From NCBI RefSeq assembly GCF_900100845.1, contig NZ_FNFP01000001.1:248001-312000 (forward strand): DNA of 64,000 nucleotides, written 5' to 3'. Below, one piece after another: positions 52,175-61,069 of the stretch. The DNA comes from Natronincola ferrireducens (GTDB taxonomy: Bacteria > Bacillota > Clostridia > Peptostreptococcales > Natronincolaceae). The notes beneath the pieces were generated by a model, which saw only the letters and a list, made by a program, of their open reading frames with translations, was not told the DNA's origin and did no database searches. The first letter of the stretch is position 1. Every line of letters starts with the position of its first letter. A program made the translations under genes and the position numbers.

Positions 52175-53466
52175 TGCAAGCTACTATGTTTTTATTTTCT
52201 TCGTTTTTCATTCTCCTGTTCTTAGCAATACCAATCGGATATGCAATTGGCATTGCTACGTTATTAACTATGATGAACTTTTCAAATATACCATTAGTAA
52301 TGATTAGTCAAAATGCTGTAACGGGAGTTGATTCATTTCCATTAATGGCTATACCCTTCTTTATTTTTGCTGGAAACATAATGAGTACAGGTGGGGTTGC
52401 AAAGCGTCTTATTGACTTTTTCAACTTGTTGTTAAGAAAAAGAACGGGCGCTCTAGGAATGGTAACCATAGTAGCTTGTATGTTCTTTGCAGCTATTTCT
52501 GGTTCTGCTATGGCAACTACAGCGGCAATTGGAGGTTTTATGATACCCGAAATGGAAAAAAGAGGTTACAGTAAAGCCTATAGTGCTTCTTTAGCTGCAG
52601 CTGCAGGTACCATCGGAGTCATTATTCCTCCTAGTATACCTTTTGTATTGTATGGAGTTGTTACAGGAAATTCTATTAGTGACTTGTTCATAGCTGGTAT
52701 GATACCTGGAATTTTAATGGGAGTAGCACTAATGGTAGTCAATTATATTGTATCTAAGAAAAATGGAAATCTAGGGGATAAAAATGCTGCACCTTTATCT
52801 TTAAAGAAGTTTTTCTTAGCTTTCAAAGATGCAATATGGGCAATCATGACGCCGGTAATTATATTAGGAGGGATTTATGGAGGCATTTTTACACCAACAG
52901 AAGCTGCTGTTGTAGCGTGTGTATATGCAACAATTGTGAGTGTTGTAGTGTACAAGGAATTGACATTTAAACAACTATATAAAACCTTATTTACTAGTAT
53001 GGAAGTCAATGGTACTACAGTATTTATGGTAGGACTTTCAACTGTATTTGCCACTTATTTAACTATGGAGCAAATTCCAGCAATGTTAGCTAATGCAATA
53101 CTTAGTCTTACATCTAATAAAATAATTATATTATTATTAATAAATGTTTTGTTGCTAATAGTAGGCTGTTTTATCGATAATATACCGGCTACTATTATAC
53201 TTGCTCCTATATTGTTACCCGTAGTAAGACAATTAGGTATGAGTGCTACACAGTTTGGTGTTATGTTGACTATGAACTTAGCTATTGGATTTGTTACACC
53301 ACCCTATGGAATTAATTTATTTGTAGCTCAAGCTGTAGCTGGCGTAAAAATGGAACAAATGATTAAATATGTAAAATGGCTAATTTTGGCTTTGTTTATT
53401 GTACTGGCTCTAACCACTTATTTTGAACCAACAACTATGTTTTTAGTAAAACTTTTTAAAGGTTAA
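52174..53466 (+). CDS. TRAP transporter large permease (DctM family)
   Basis: The 430-residue membrane protein carries sodium-driven transport. Motifs: DSFPLMAIPFFIFAGNIMST, AISGSAMATTAAIGGFMIPE, GTIGVIIPPSIPFVLYG, FTPTEAAVVACVYATIVSVV and AIGFVTPPYGINLFVAQAVA. Length is standard. The LarA-like gene follows after 29 bases. Confidence 0.95.
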   Translation: MQATMFLFSSFFILLFLAIPIGYAIGIATLLTMMNFSNIPLVMISQNAVTGVDSFPLMAIPFFIFAGNIMSTGGVAKRLIDFFNLLLRKRTGALGMVTIVACMFFAAISGSAMATTAAIGGFMIPEMEKRGYSKAYSASLAAAAGTIGVIIPPSIPFVLYGVVTGNSISDLFIAGMIPGILMGVALMVVNYIVSKKNGNLGDKNAAPLSLKKFFLAFKDAIWAIMTPVIILGGIYGGIFTPTEAAVVACVYATIVSVVVYKELTFKQLYKTLFTSMEVNGTTVFMVGLSTVFATYLTMEQIPAMLANAILSLTSNKIIILLLINVLLLIVGCFIDNIPATIILAPILLPVVRQLGMSATQFGVMLTMNLAIGFVTPPYGINLFVAQAVAGVKMEQMIKYVKWLILALFIVLALTTYFEPTTMFLVKLFKG

Positions 53467-53495
53467 GAATTTCATTATAGAATGGAGTTAATAAA

Positions 53496-54725
53496 ATGCC
53501 TATATTACTTGAGGAAGATTTAAATATTGACCTACCTAAAATGCATACAGTTAGGCAGATTTTTCCAAAAGAAGAATTAGAAGATATTGAAGCAGCTATA
53601 TGTTGTGAGATAAAAAAAGAATTTATTAAATCTACAATCAAACCAGGAAATAAAGTTGCAGTTGCGGTAGGAAGCAGAGGTATAAAGAATTTAAAAGAAA
53701 TAGTAAAACTAACTGTAGATAAAATAAAAGAAATGGGAGCCCATCCCTATATAGTTTCTGCAATGGGAAGCCACGGTGGAGGAACAGAAAAGGGTCAAAG
53801 AGAAATACTTTATGGTTATGGAATAACCGAAGAATATATGCAAGTACCTGTGATTACAAAAACAGATGTTGTTCACCTTGGCAAAACAAAAAAAGGTATT
53901 GATGTTTATTTTGATAAAATTGCATATGAAGCTGATGTAGTAGTGCCTATAAATAGAATAAAGCTTCACACAGATTTTGTTGCAGATATACAAAGTGGTT
54001 TATGTAAAATGCTTGTTATAGGATTAGGTAATCATACAGGTTGTTCTGCAATTCACGAAGAAGAATTTGATTGTTTTGGAGAAATAATTAAAGAAGCAGC
54101 TTCTATTATAATGAAAAAGGCAAACATTGGATTCGGTGTTGGAATAGTGGAGAATGCCTATGATAGAACATCAATAATTGAATTCATTCCTGCCAAAGAA
54201 TTGATTTCTAGAGAGATTCAACTAGTTAGAATTGCTAAAGAAAATATGCCAAAGCTTATGATTCCCGAAATAGATATATTAATTGTAGAAGAGATAGGTA
54301 AAAACATCTCTGGTGCAGGATATGATCCAAATATATTAGGGAAAAGCTATATTTTAAAGGAGTTTGTATTAGAAGTTCCTAAGATAAATAAAATGATTCT
54401 ATTAGACCTATCAGAGGAATCCCATGGGAATGGCATAGGTATGGGGATATTTGATATCATAACAAAAAAAGTGTTTGAGCAATTAGATTTTGAGTCAATT
54501 TATGCAAATGGAGTAGCTATTAAATGCATCGATGATTGTAAAATACCTTTAATTGCTAAAAATCAAGATGAAGCCATAAAAATAGCTATTAAAGTCCTTC
54601 GAGGAGCCGATAAAGACAATTTAAAGATTGTAAAAATTAAAAACACCTTAGAATTAGAATACATTCAGGTTTCAGATTCATTATTAGAATATGTGAAAAA
54701 TGATACTAGATTAGAATTACATTAA
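53496..54725 (+). CDS. LarA-like protein (DUF2088; lactate racemase family)
   Basis: The 409-residue protein has LarA N-domain features: AVAVGSRGIKNLKEIVKLTV, SAMGSHGGGTEKGQREILYG, PINRIKLHTDFVADIQSGLC and KMLVIGLGNHTGCSAIHE. LarA is a nickel-pincer-cofactor 2-hydroxyacid racemase; many homologues use other 2-hydroxyacids or lack known function. No larB/C/E cofactor genes are in the window. It lies in the TRAP operon just before aconitase X, so racemisation or epimerisation of the imported acid is inferred. Confidence 0.82.
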   Translation: MPILLEEDLNIDLPKMHTVRQIFPKEELEDIEAAICCEIKKEFIKSTIKPGNKVAVAVGSRGIKNLKEIVKLTVDKIKEMGAHPYIVSAMGSHGGGTEKGQREILYGYGITEEYMQVPVITKTDVVHLGKTKKGIDVYFDKIAYEADVVVPINRIKLHTDFVADIQSGLCKMLVIGLGNHTGCSAIHEEEFDCFGEIIKEAASIIMKKANIGFGVGIVENAYDRTSIIEFIPAKELISREIQLVRIAKENMPKLMIPEIDILIVEEIGKNISGAGYDPNILGKSYILKEFVLEVPKINKMILLDLSEESHGNGIGMGIFDIITKKVFEQLDFESIYANGVAIKCIDDCKIPLIAKNQDEAIKIAIKVLRGADKDNLKIVKIKNTLELEYIQVSDSLLEYVKNDTRLELH

Positions 54726-55173
54726 TTATATTTATCATTCTATGACAATTATTAATAGTGAATATAACCATCCATCTTCCATTGATAAAAATAATGGTTT
54801 TGTCTTACTGTAATTGCAATGTAGTTTTATATTATTGGGAGTGTAAAGTAGCTCATAAAAAATCAAAATAAATAAAAAAAATTAAAAATAACTATGTACT
54901 TATAATACTAGATAACAAACTAGATGGACAGCTAGTTGTCAGCAGCATTTATAGCATGCTAAACAATGCTCTGAAATTACAACCAACGGTGGAAGAACTC
55001 AAAAACAGATACAGCTACAATATCGTCACAAATAGTTGTGTTGCTCAGGACTTTTGGAATCATTAAAAGCCCCTTAATTAAAGGGAGTGCACTTAGCAAT
55101 AAAAGGAATAATTTTTAAAATTTCTTTATGCAAGTATTGGATATATAAAAGTAAATAACATATAATTGAGTTC
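54726..55173. other. Gene-free stretch with a coding remnant
   Basis: Most is AT-rich filler. Bases 54908-55066 keep an open frame without start or RBS (SSIYSMLNNALKLQPTVEEL, then IVTNSCVAQDFWNH before TAA). It looks like the 3' end of a lost gene I cannot identify. Base composition here is more balanced than around it. Confidence 0.4.
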
Positions 55174-55253
55174 ACAATGATCAACTTTTCTGTTGAAAAA
55201 CTGCGTTGGAGAACTTCAATTATAACAGAAAAAACAGAGGATCATTGTTTTTT
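55174..55253 (+). promoter_or_regulatory. Structured leader with terminator before aconitase X
   Basis: ACAATGATC (55174-55182) pairs with GATCATTGT (55240-55248), followed by TTTTT. Inside, TTCTGTT (55188-55194) pairs with AACAGAA (55224-55230) and TTGAA with TTCAA. The large branched loop is unlike a plain terminator and may be an attenuator or riboswitch-like element. Confidence 0.5.
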
Positions 55254-55302
55254 ACACAAAAAATTTTGAGACCTTTGAAATATAATATTTATTTTTAAAA
55301 GG

Positions 55303-55320
55303 AGTGTCAAATTTAACACT
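55303..55320. promoter_or_regulatory. Near-perfect 18-bp palindrome before aconitase X
   Basis: AGTGTCAAATTTAACACT lies 26 bases before the start codon, downstream of a TATAAT at 55281-55286. It could be an operator; it does not match the GTATAC palindrome at 50194. Confidence 0.4.
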
Positions 55321-55346
55321 ACCATATTATGTAAGGAGGGTATATA

Positions 55347-56552
55347 ATGAAGTTAACAAATGAACAACAGGACATGCTAGATGGCAAATATGGTGAAGGT
55401 GCCGCTATTGCAATGAAAATTCAAGTAGCTATTGGAGAATCATTTGATGCCGAAAGATTAGTACCAATAACTAGAGCACATGTTGCCTTAAGCAATCAAG
55501 AAGCAGATCTATGGTTTGCTGAAAAGTTATTAAAAGCGGGGGCTAAATGTAAAGTTCCTCCAACGGTTAATCCAGGGTTTTGTTTATCATTCTTTAAAAA
55601 TAAAGAAATGGTTTCCAAAGAAGATGCTGATTTAATGCAAAGAACCCATGATGCCTACAAAGGTTTAGGAGCAATTTTGAGCTACAACTGCACCCCATAT
55701 ATAGATACAAACGTACCAAATTATGGAGAAATAGTTGCTTTTTCAGAATCAAGTGCAACTCCTTATGTAAACGCAGTTTGGGGAGCAAAAAGTAATAGAG
55801 AAGGAGCAAACAGTGCACTTTGTGCTGCTATCACTGGATTTGTGCCTGAATATGGACTATTATTTGATGAAAATAGAAAAGGTAATATTTTGGTAGAAGT
55901 AAAGGCTGATATAAAAACAGACTTTGATTATCATATACTAGGAATGTTAGGCAAGAAAATTGGGAATGGAATCCCTGTGTTTACAGGATTACCTAAACAT
56001 ATTTCAAAGGAGGGATTAAGAAATTTAGGTGCTCAACTAAATACATCTGGAGCCTATGGCATGTATCATATAGTCGGATGCACCCCTGAAGCACCAACAT
56101 TAGAAGCTGCCTTTGGCGGAAAAGAGCCTCAAAGAAAAGTTACTATTACCAACGAAGATATGCAAGGAATTTTATCAGAAATTTCATTAGAAGGAAACAG
56201 AGAAATTGATTTTGCAATGTTTGGTTGTCCTCATTTTACCTTAGAAGAAGTCAAATATATTGCTGACAAAATAAAAGATAAAAAACTTAAAAAGGAAATG
56301 TGGATACTTACATCAAGTCATGTTAAAGAAATGGCTGAAAGGATGGGACTAGACAAAATAATTTTAGAAGCTGGTGGATTTATTGTACCTGATACCTGTC
56401 CAGATCAACCCTGTTGGAAACACTTAAATGGCAAAATAGGAATAACCGAGTCTCCAAAATGTGCATATTATCCACAAAGACGAGGAATACATTTTGTCAT
56501 TAGAGATTTAGATACTTGCATAAATGCTGCATTAATAGGTGAGGTGAAATAA
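55347..56552 (+). CDS. Aconitase X catalytic (large) subunit
   Basis: The 401-residue AcnX_L protein (DUF521) is a hydro-lyase of the aconitase superfamily. Features: MKLTNEQQDMLDGKYGEGAA, ILSYNCTPYIDTNVPNYGEI, AFSESSATPYVNAVWGAKSN (Ser/Cys cluster or metal site), and DTCPDQPCWKHLNGKIGITE near the end with further Cys. Characterised AcnX enzymes dehydrate cis-3-hydroxyproline or mevalonate 5-phosphate. The swivel subunit starts at the next base. Start AAGGAGGG is clear. In this locus the substrate is probably a hydroxyacid or hydroxy-imino acid imported by the TRAP system. Confidence 0.92.
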   Translation: MKLTNEQQDMLDGKYGEGAAIAMKIQVAIGESFDAERLVPITRAHVALSNQEADLWFAEKLLKAGAKCKVPPTVNPGFCLSFFKNKEMVSKEDADLMQRTHDAYKGLGAILSYNCTPYIDTNVPNYGEIVAFSESSATPYVNAVWGAKSNREGANSALCAAITGFVPEYGLLFDENRKGNILVEVKADIKTDFDYHILGMLGKKIGNGIPVFTGLPKHISKEGLRNLGAQLNTSGAYGMYHIVGCTPEAPTLEAAFGGKEPQRKVTITNEDMQGILSEISLEGNREIDFAMFGCPHFTLEEVKYIADKIKDKKLKKEMWILTSSHVKEMAERMGLDKIILEAGGFIVPDTCPDQPCWKHLNGKIGITESPKCAYYPQRRGIHFVIRDLDTCINAALIGEVK

Positions 56553-56963
56553 ATGAAAAATAAAAAATTTAGCTGTCACAAAATATCAGAAGGTGTTGCA
56601 GAAGCTGAAGTGATTGTATCAAAGGATGATATCATGTTCTATTTAATAGAACCTGAAACAGGCAAAGTTATGGAACAGGCCCATGATTTAGAAGGAAAAT
56701 CTATAGCACAAAAAATATTGATTTTTCCTAGTGGAAAAGGAAGCTCAGTAGTGCAAGCTGACGGATTATATCAACTTAATCAAAAAGGTAATGCACCAAA
56801 AGCCATGATTATACAACATCCTGAAACCGTACTAGTATCCAGTGCAATTATTATGGAAATCCCCATGGTTGATAAAGTAGATCCAGAATTTTATAAAGTA
56901 ATAAAAGATGGAGATCGTGTTAGAGTAGATGCAAACAATGGAACTATAGAAATACTTAGCTAA
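56553..56963 (+). CDS. Aconitase X swivel (small) subunit
   Basis: The 136-residue DUF126 protein (KFSCHKISEGVAEAEVIVSK, QKILIFPSGKGSSVVQADGL, RVRVDANNGTIEIL) is the swivel domain that completes the AcnX active site; the Ser in PSGKGSS is the conserved one. It starts one base after the large subunit stop, so the complex is made one-to-one. A terminator follows. Confidence 0.92.
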   Translation: MKNKKFSCHKISEGVAEAEVIVSKDDIMFYLIEPETGKVMEQAHDLEGKSIAQKILIFPSGKGSSVVQADGLYQLNQKGNAPKAMIIQHPETVLVSSAIIMEIPMVDKVDPEFYKVIKDGDRVRVDANNGTIEILS

Positions 56964-57020
56964 TATAAAATGTTGTAATGATGTTAAAAACTTGTTAGTA
57001 TAGCAAAATTAAAACTATAT

Positions 57021-57068
57021 AAAATGATTCATTTATATGTAATTATTAGCTATAAATGAATCATTTTT
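57021..57068 (+). terminator. Terminator after aconitase X
   Basis: Long stem AATGATTCATTTATA/TATAAATGAATCATT with a 13-base loop and TTTTT. Confidence 0.88.
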
Positions 57069-57143
57069 GCACTTCTTCATTAAACTATTGAAAGTGCTAA
57101 TTTTCTATAAAAGATATCTTAGAGTCAATACTTCTTTAAAAGT

Positions 57144-57311
57144 AGCCCTGTTAAACGCTATTGTTGATTTTTACATTCTATAAATTTTTGAATTCTGTTA
57201 TCCTGAGGGAACTGAAGGATCTAAGACTCTTTGCTATGCTTAGAGTGACAATCACTCAATATTTTGTCATAGCTTTATTTACACAATATCAACATCTATG
57301 TTTAACATAGC
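57144..57311. repeat. MITE-like element with terminal inverted repeats and 8-bp target duplication
   Basis: Left end AGCCCTGTTAAACGCTATTG and right end (reverse) AGCTATGTTAAACATAGATG match as roughly 25-bp inverted repeats ending in TGTTGAT. TTAAAAGT occurs on both flanks (57136-57143 and 57312-57319). The core holds TCCTGAGGGAACTGAAGGAT and TGCTTAGAGTGACA, resembling a dispersed CTGAG/GAAGGATCT palindrome. No ORF is present. Confidence 0.78.
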
Positions 57312-57319
57312 TTAAAAGT

Positions 57320-57804
57320 AAAATAATTGACTTCTATTGATTTTTTCAGCTCAGGTGTTGGTGGGTAAATGAGAATATTTAATTTGCCCATCTTTACCAA
57401 CAAGTTTATAAACAATGATTGTTAAACCTTTAGATCTAGGGATTTCTGCAGGTACACTTGGATGTTTTCCAAAGAGCCATAGCGTGGGCCACCTTTAAGT
57501 TAAAGGATTTAAAAGCATCAAAGGAATTGAGTTTATTAGCAAATTAAATTAAAAAACAAAGCTAATCAGAAGTATTTACCACTTTATCCTCATCTAGTTT
57601 GAATGATATACTTTTCATAGGTGAGATACCGACTTTCTCAGGACTGTTTTGGATAAAAAATATTTCTATGAGCCACTATTCTCACCCTCAGCTGTTTTTG
57701 GAAATATATTCATGGTAAAGTTATAAAATGCCTATGTTGTTATTTGTACAAAATCAAGTTAATTAAAATTTAAGGATATAATTAGTAGGTTAAAGGAGAA
57801 AAAA
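57320..57804. other. Gene-free stretch before the GntR gene
   Basis: The 485 bases carry no intact gene. On the minus strand about 57360-57470 reads SVPAEIPRSKGLTIIVYKLV and GQIKYSHLPTNT before a stop, which looks like the end of a decayed gene of unknown type. AAAGGAG before the GntR start is the only clear signal. Confidence 0.45.
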
Positions 57805-58467
57805 ATGATAACAAAAATAAGTAAGACTAAGAAGAAAAATTTAGCTCAAATCGCTTATGAAGAAATAAGGGATAGAATTTACCACAATAAGATACAACCT
57901 GGAGAGTTAATTAATGAAAGCAGTATTGCAGAGGAATTAAGTATAAGCAGGACGCCTGTTAGAGAAGCTCTTAGAATGTTAGCAAGCGAGGATATTATCG
58001 AAGTAAAAGATGGTGTTGGGACTTATGTCAAACTATTATCAATTAAAAATATTAAGGATATTTTTGAAGTAAGGAAAGCACTAGAAGTGATTGCAATTAA
58101 AACTGCAATTTATAAGATAACAGAATTAGAAATTACTGAACTCGAAAATGATTTTATGCTTCTTAAAAGAAAATATGATATGGGTACTTTGACAAAAGAG
58201 GAGTTTGCAAATGTTGATATGAAGTTTCATCAATTAATTTTTGCTAAATGTGAAAATAACTATGCTAAGGGAATATTTGAAGAGATGAGCTTAAAGATTA
58301 AACAATATCAATATATATCTTATGAATCCTTAAATAATAGTGAAGAAAGTATAGCACAACATTTACAAATGATTAACTTTATTAAAGATAGAAACTTAAA
58401 GGAATTAATTACTTTTTTAGAAAATCATATAAACTGGTCGCTGAAACTTTTGTTAATGGAAAAATAA
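57805..58467 (+). CDS. GntR-family transcriptional regulator, FCD subgroup
   Basis: The 220-residue protein has an N-terminal winged helix (QIAYEEIRDRIYHNKIQPGE, ELSISRTPVREALRMLASED) and an all-helical FCD domain with metal/acid ligands (FEVRKALEVIAIKTAIY, FANVDMKFHQLIFAKCENNY, SIAQHLQMINFIKDRNLKEL). FCD regulators sense organic acids. It is the likely regulator of the TRAP-LarA-AcnX operon; the GTATAC palindrome at 50194 is a candidate site. Confidence 0.9.
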   Translation: MITKISKTKKKNLAQIAYEEIRDRIYHNKIQPGELINESSIAEELSISRTPVREALRMLASEDIIEVKDGVGTYVKLLSIKNIKDIFEVRKALEVIAIKTAIYKITELEITELENDFMLLKRKYDMGTLTKEEFANVDMKFHQLIFAKCENNYAKGIFEEMSLKIKQYQYISYESLNNSEESIAQHLQMINFIKDRNLKELITFLENHINWSLKLLLMEK

Positions 58468-58904
58468 TTTTATCTAATGGCTTATTCTATTTAATATGAT
58501 AGCACGGCGAGACTATAATTATTTTTTAATTTATAATAAAAATTAAAATCATTCAATTGATTTTGAACTTCATATAAAAGAACACTATTTTGCTCTTGTT
58601 TTCTTAGAATATTTTATTAACCCTAGAAACCTAGTTATTATAGTGTATTTTATTATGCAAATTATTTCTTGTTAATAGATAAATTTTTCATTAAGTGCTG
58701 GTAATGGCATATTCCTTACATAACTATATCTTTGAAATATCTTTTAAACTGTTAGATCCTTATCTTACCTATGATATAGTTTATATTCTATCCTAAGTTT
58801 ATCCTGATAATCTAATTATAGGTTGTATACTGTGAGCCCCTATCTCAATGGAAAATTAATCCTTTAACAGGTCTTTTAGGGGTAATTGTCTATTCGATAG
58901 CACC
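58468..58904. other. Gene-free AT-rich stretch
   Basis: I see no ORF, strong hairpin or promoter here. It may include the remains of the IS3-type element whose transposase fragment follows. Confidence 0.45.
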
Positions 58905-59278
58905 AAGGATTAACTGCTTAGTCATGCTCACATCTAAAGCCTAACCTAGTATCTTTTTATGGTACAGATATTCAATAGCTGCTAGGTAAAGCCACCCTTT
59001 ACTTGTTGAAATGCCCGTAATATCTCCAATCCACTCTTGGGTTTTAAATTTGGCTGTGAAATCCTTGTTCAATAGCTTGGGGTTACTGAATGGTTATGAT
59101 TTGAATTTGTAGTGGCTTTGAATTTTGTTTTCAAAGCACTTACTAAATTATTTTCTCTTATAAGTCCTTTTATACCATTGTTACTAGCTCTTATCCCTTT
59201 TTTAAAAAATCTTCTTTCTAACACGGATGTGTTCATAGGCGCCATCAGATTCATCAAATATTTCTTAAATATACACAA
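58905..59278 (-). pseudogene. IS3-family transposase (OrfB) remnant
   Basis: On the minus strand a first piece reads GIRASNNGIKGLIRENNLVS and KTKFKATTNSNHNHSV, the OrfB region before the catalytic core. After a frameshift near 59070 it continues LNKDFTAKFKTQEWIGDITG, with the first catalytic Asp, then YLYHKKILG, a stop, and ALDVSMTKQLI. Start, later catalytic residues and end are missing. Confidence 0.82.
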
Positions 59279-59307
59279 GTAGTTTCATATCTTGTTTAGG
59301 AGGAATC

Positions 59308-60636
59308 ATGAAAAAAATAAGATTGGATTTTCTTAAATATACATCATTAAATATTTTAGCTATGGTAGGTCTATCGATTTATATACTAGCAGACACTTAT
59401 TTTATATCAAAAGCCCTTGGTGCAATAGGGCTTGCAGCACTAAATTTTTCTATCGTTATCTACACATTGATACAAGGTATAGGTTTAATGATAGGAATAG
59501 GAGGCGCTATAGATTTTACTACTAGACGATCTGAAGGTAGTAATTCCGGTAACGAATCTTTCTTGAATGCCCTATTAATAGGAGTATTGATCTCGATAAT
59601 ATTCCTTATTATGGCATTGTTTTTCGGAAAAAAGTTGTCGGTATTTCTTGGTGGAGATGAGTTTACACTACCTGCAATTAAAACTTATATAAGTACAATA
59701 TTAGGACTTTCTTTCTTTTCCATTTTAAACAATATTATATTAGTATTTGTTCGAAATGATAATAATCCTAGGTTGGCAATGATAGCTATGATAATAAGCA
59801 GTTTATCAAATATCATATTAGATTATATTTTTATGTTTCCGTTATCCATGGGGATTTTTGGAGCAGCATTTGCCACTGGGCTATCTCCAATAATTAGCCT
59901 GTGTATTTTAATGACTCATTTTAAGCACAGTAGCTTTAGGTTTCAGCTGAATAAGCACAAACTAGATATAAAGAGGTTGGGGAAAATAATAATTCTTGGG
60001 TTTCCATCGTTTGTAACAGAGTTTGCATCATCAATTACATTATTTACTTTTAATATTATCATATTGAGAATAGCTGGTAATGTTGGAGTTGCCGCTTATG
60101 GAGTTATTGCCAATGTTGCAATAATCGCAACGGGACTATTTACAGGATTGGCTCAGGGAATACAACCACTTACAAGCAATTATTATGCTAAATCTGATAT
60201 AAATGGATTGAGAACCATATTAAAATATAGCTTAACAACATCATTGATGTTATCAGCAATCATTTATTTTACCATATTGATGTTTTCAAAAAATATTGTT
60301 TCAGCTTTTAATAGTCAAGATAATGCTGCTCTTGCAATGATAGCTGAAGTTGGATTAAAAATATATTTTGTTGGGTTTATTTTTGCTGGACTAAACATTG
60401 TTTTGATATCTTTCTTAAGCGCAACATCTCATACTATCAACGCAATGACAATTTCTATACTAAGAAGCAGTGTGCTTTTGATTCCTTCCGTACTATTTAT
60501 GAGTTTCTTCTTTGGGATGTATGGAGTTTGGGCATCCTTTACTATAACAGAATTAATTGTAATTATTTTAGCATACTTAATTCATACTAATCGCTTAAGA
60601 GGAAATAAGCAATTAAAGGTATATACACAAGGATAA
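59308..60636 (+). CDS. MATE-family multidrug/sodium efflux transporter
   Basis: The 442-residue membrane protein has about 12 helices in two homologous halves. N-terminal pattern LNILAMVGLSIYILADTYFI and the internal MIISSLSNIILDYIFMFPLS plus GIFGAAFATGLSPIISLCIL are typical of NorM/DinF-like MATE carriers. RBS AGGAGG lies 5 bases before the ATG. It is a lone gene between IS debris and a repeat, so recent acquisition is possible. Confidence 0.92.
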   Translation: MKKIRLDFLKYTSLNILAMVGLSIYILADTYFISKALGAIGLAALNFSIVIYTLIQGIGLMIGIGGAIDFTTRRSEGSNSGNESFLNALLIGVLISIIFLIMALFFGKKLSVFLGGDEFTLPAIKTYISTILGLSFFSILNNIILVFVRNDNNPRLAMIAMIISSLSNIILDYIFMFPLSMGIFGAAFATGLSPIISLCILMTHFKHSSFRFQLNKHKLDIKRLGKIIILGFPSFVTEFASSITLFTFNIIILRIAGNVGVAAYGVIANVAIIATGLFTGLAQGIQPLTSNYYAKSDINGLRTILKYSLTTSLMLSAIIYFTILMFSKNIVSAFNSQDNAALAMIAEVGLKIYFVGFIFAGLNIVLISFLSATSHTINAMTISILRSSVLLIPSVLFMSFFFGMYGVWASFTITELIVIILAYLIHTNRLRGNKQLKVYTQG

Positions 60637-61069
60637 ACTCTTGAATATATAAAATTTTTTTACACATTGAACATTTTATAATTTAGGAGAAATATTTTTA
60701 TAGAAAATTCATTGTTTGAAGATCAGGTCTGGGATTTGTTCTATATAGGAAAGCTCTATTTTGGAAAGGTAAAAGAAAAAGTAGAGATTTAACAGAATAG
60801 AATCAAGAACCTAATATTTTATTACTTTAACACAAGGATTCTAGTGGAGGGCTGATGCCAGCAGGACCACAGAATCTTTTTTTGTCTTTTTCTTAAATAA
60901 TTTTCTCTATTTCCAAGGTGTTTATTATGTTTTACAAAGTAATTGATAAAGGGAGGAAAAACACAAGTTGAGATAAATGTTCACAACAAGAGTAGGAGGT
61001 GAGGAATTTGCAGAAAAATGATATAATAGGTCTAATAAAGAAATTCACTAGAAAATTGAGGTAATTTTA
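60637..61069. other. Gene-free stretch before the second cupin-PocR kinase
   Basis: It holds copy 2 of the twin hairpin-terminator (60837-60883) and, near the end, GAGGTGAGGAATTTGCAG followed by a short frame that stops quickly. A TATAAT-like ATATAAT at 61020-61026 could be the kinase promoter. Nothing else is recognised. Confidence 0.5.
60837..60883 (+). repeat. Twin hairpin-terminator motif, copy 2
   Basis: Same hairpin as 48433-48480 with one change in the inner loop (GCCAGC for GCCGGC) and seven T. The lead-in TATTACTTTAACACAAG is also shared, with one base deleted. Confidence 0.75.

Noticed and set aside
53496-54725. True lactate racemase (larA)
   Set aside because: Only family membership is visible; no cofactor genes are near and context suggests another 2-hydroxyacid.
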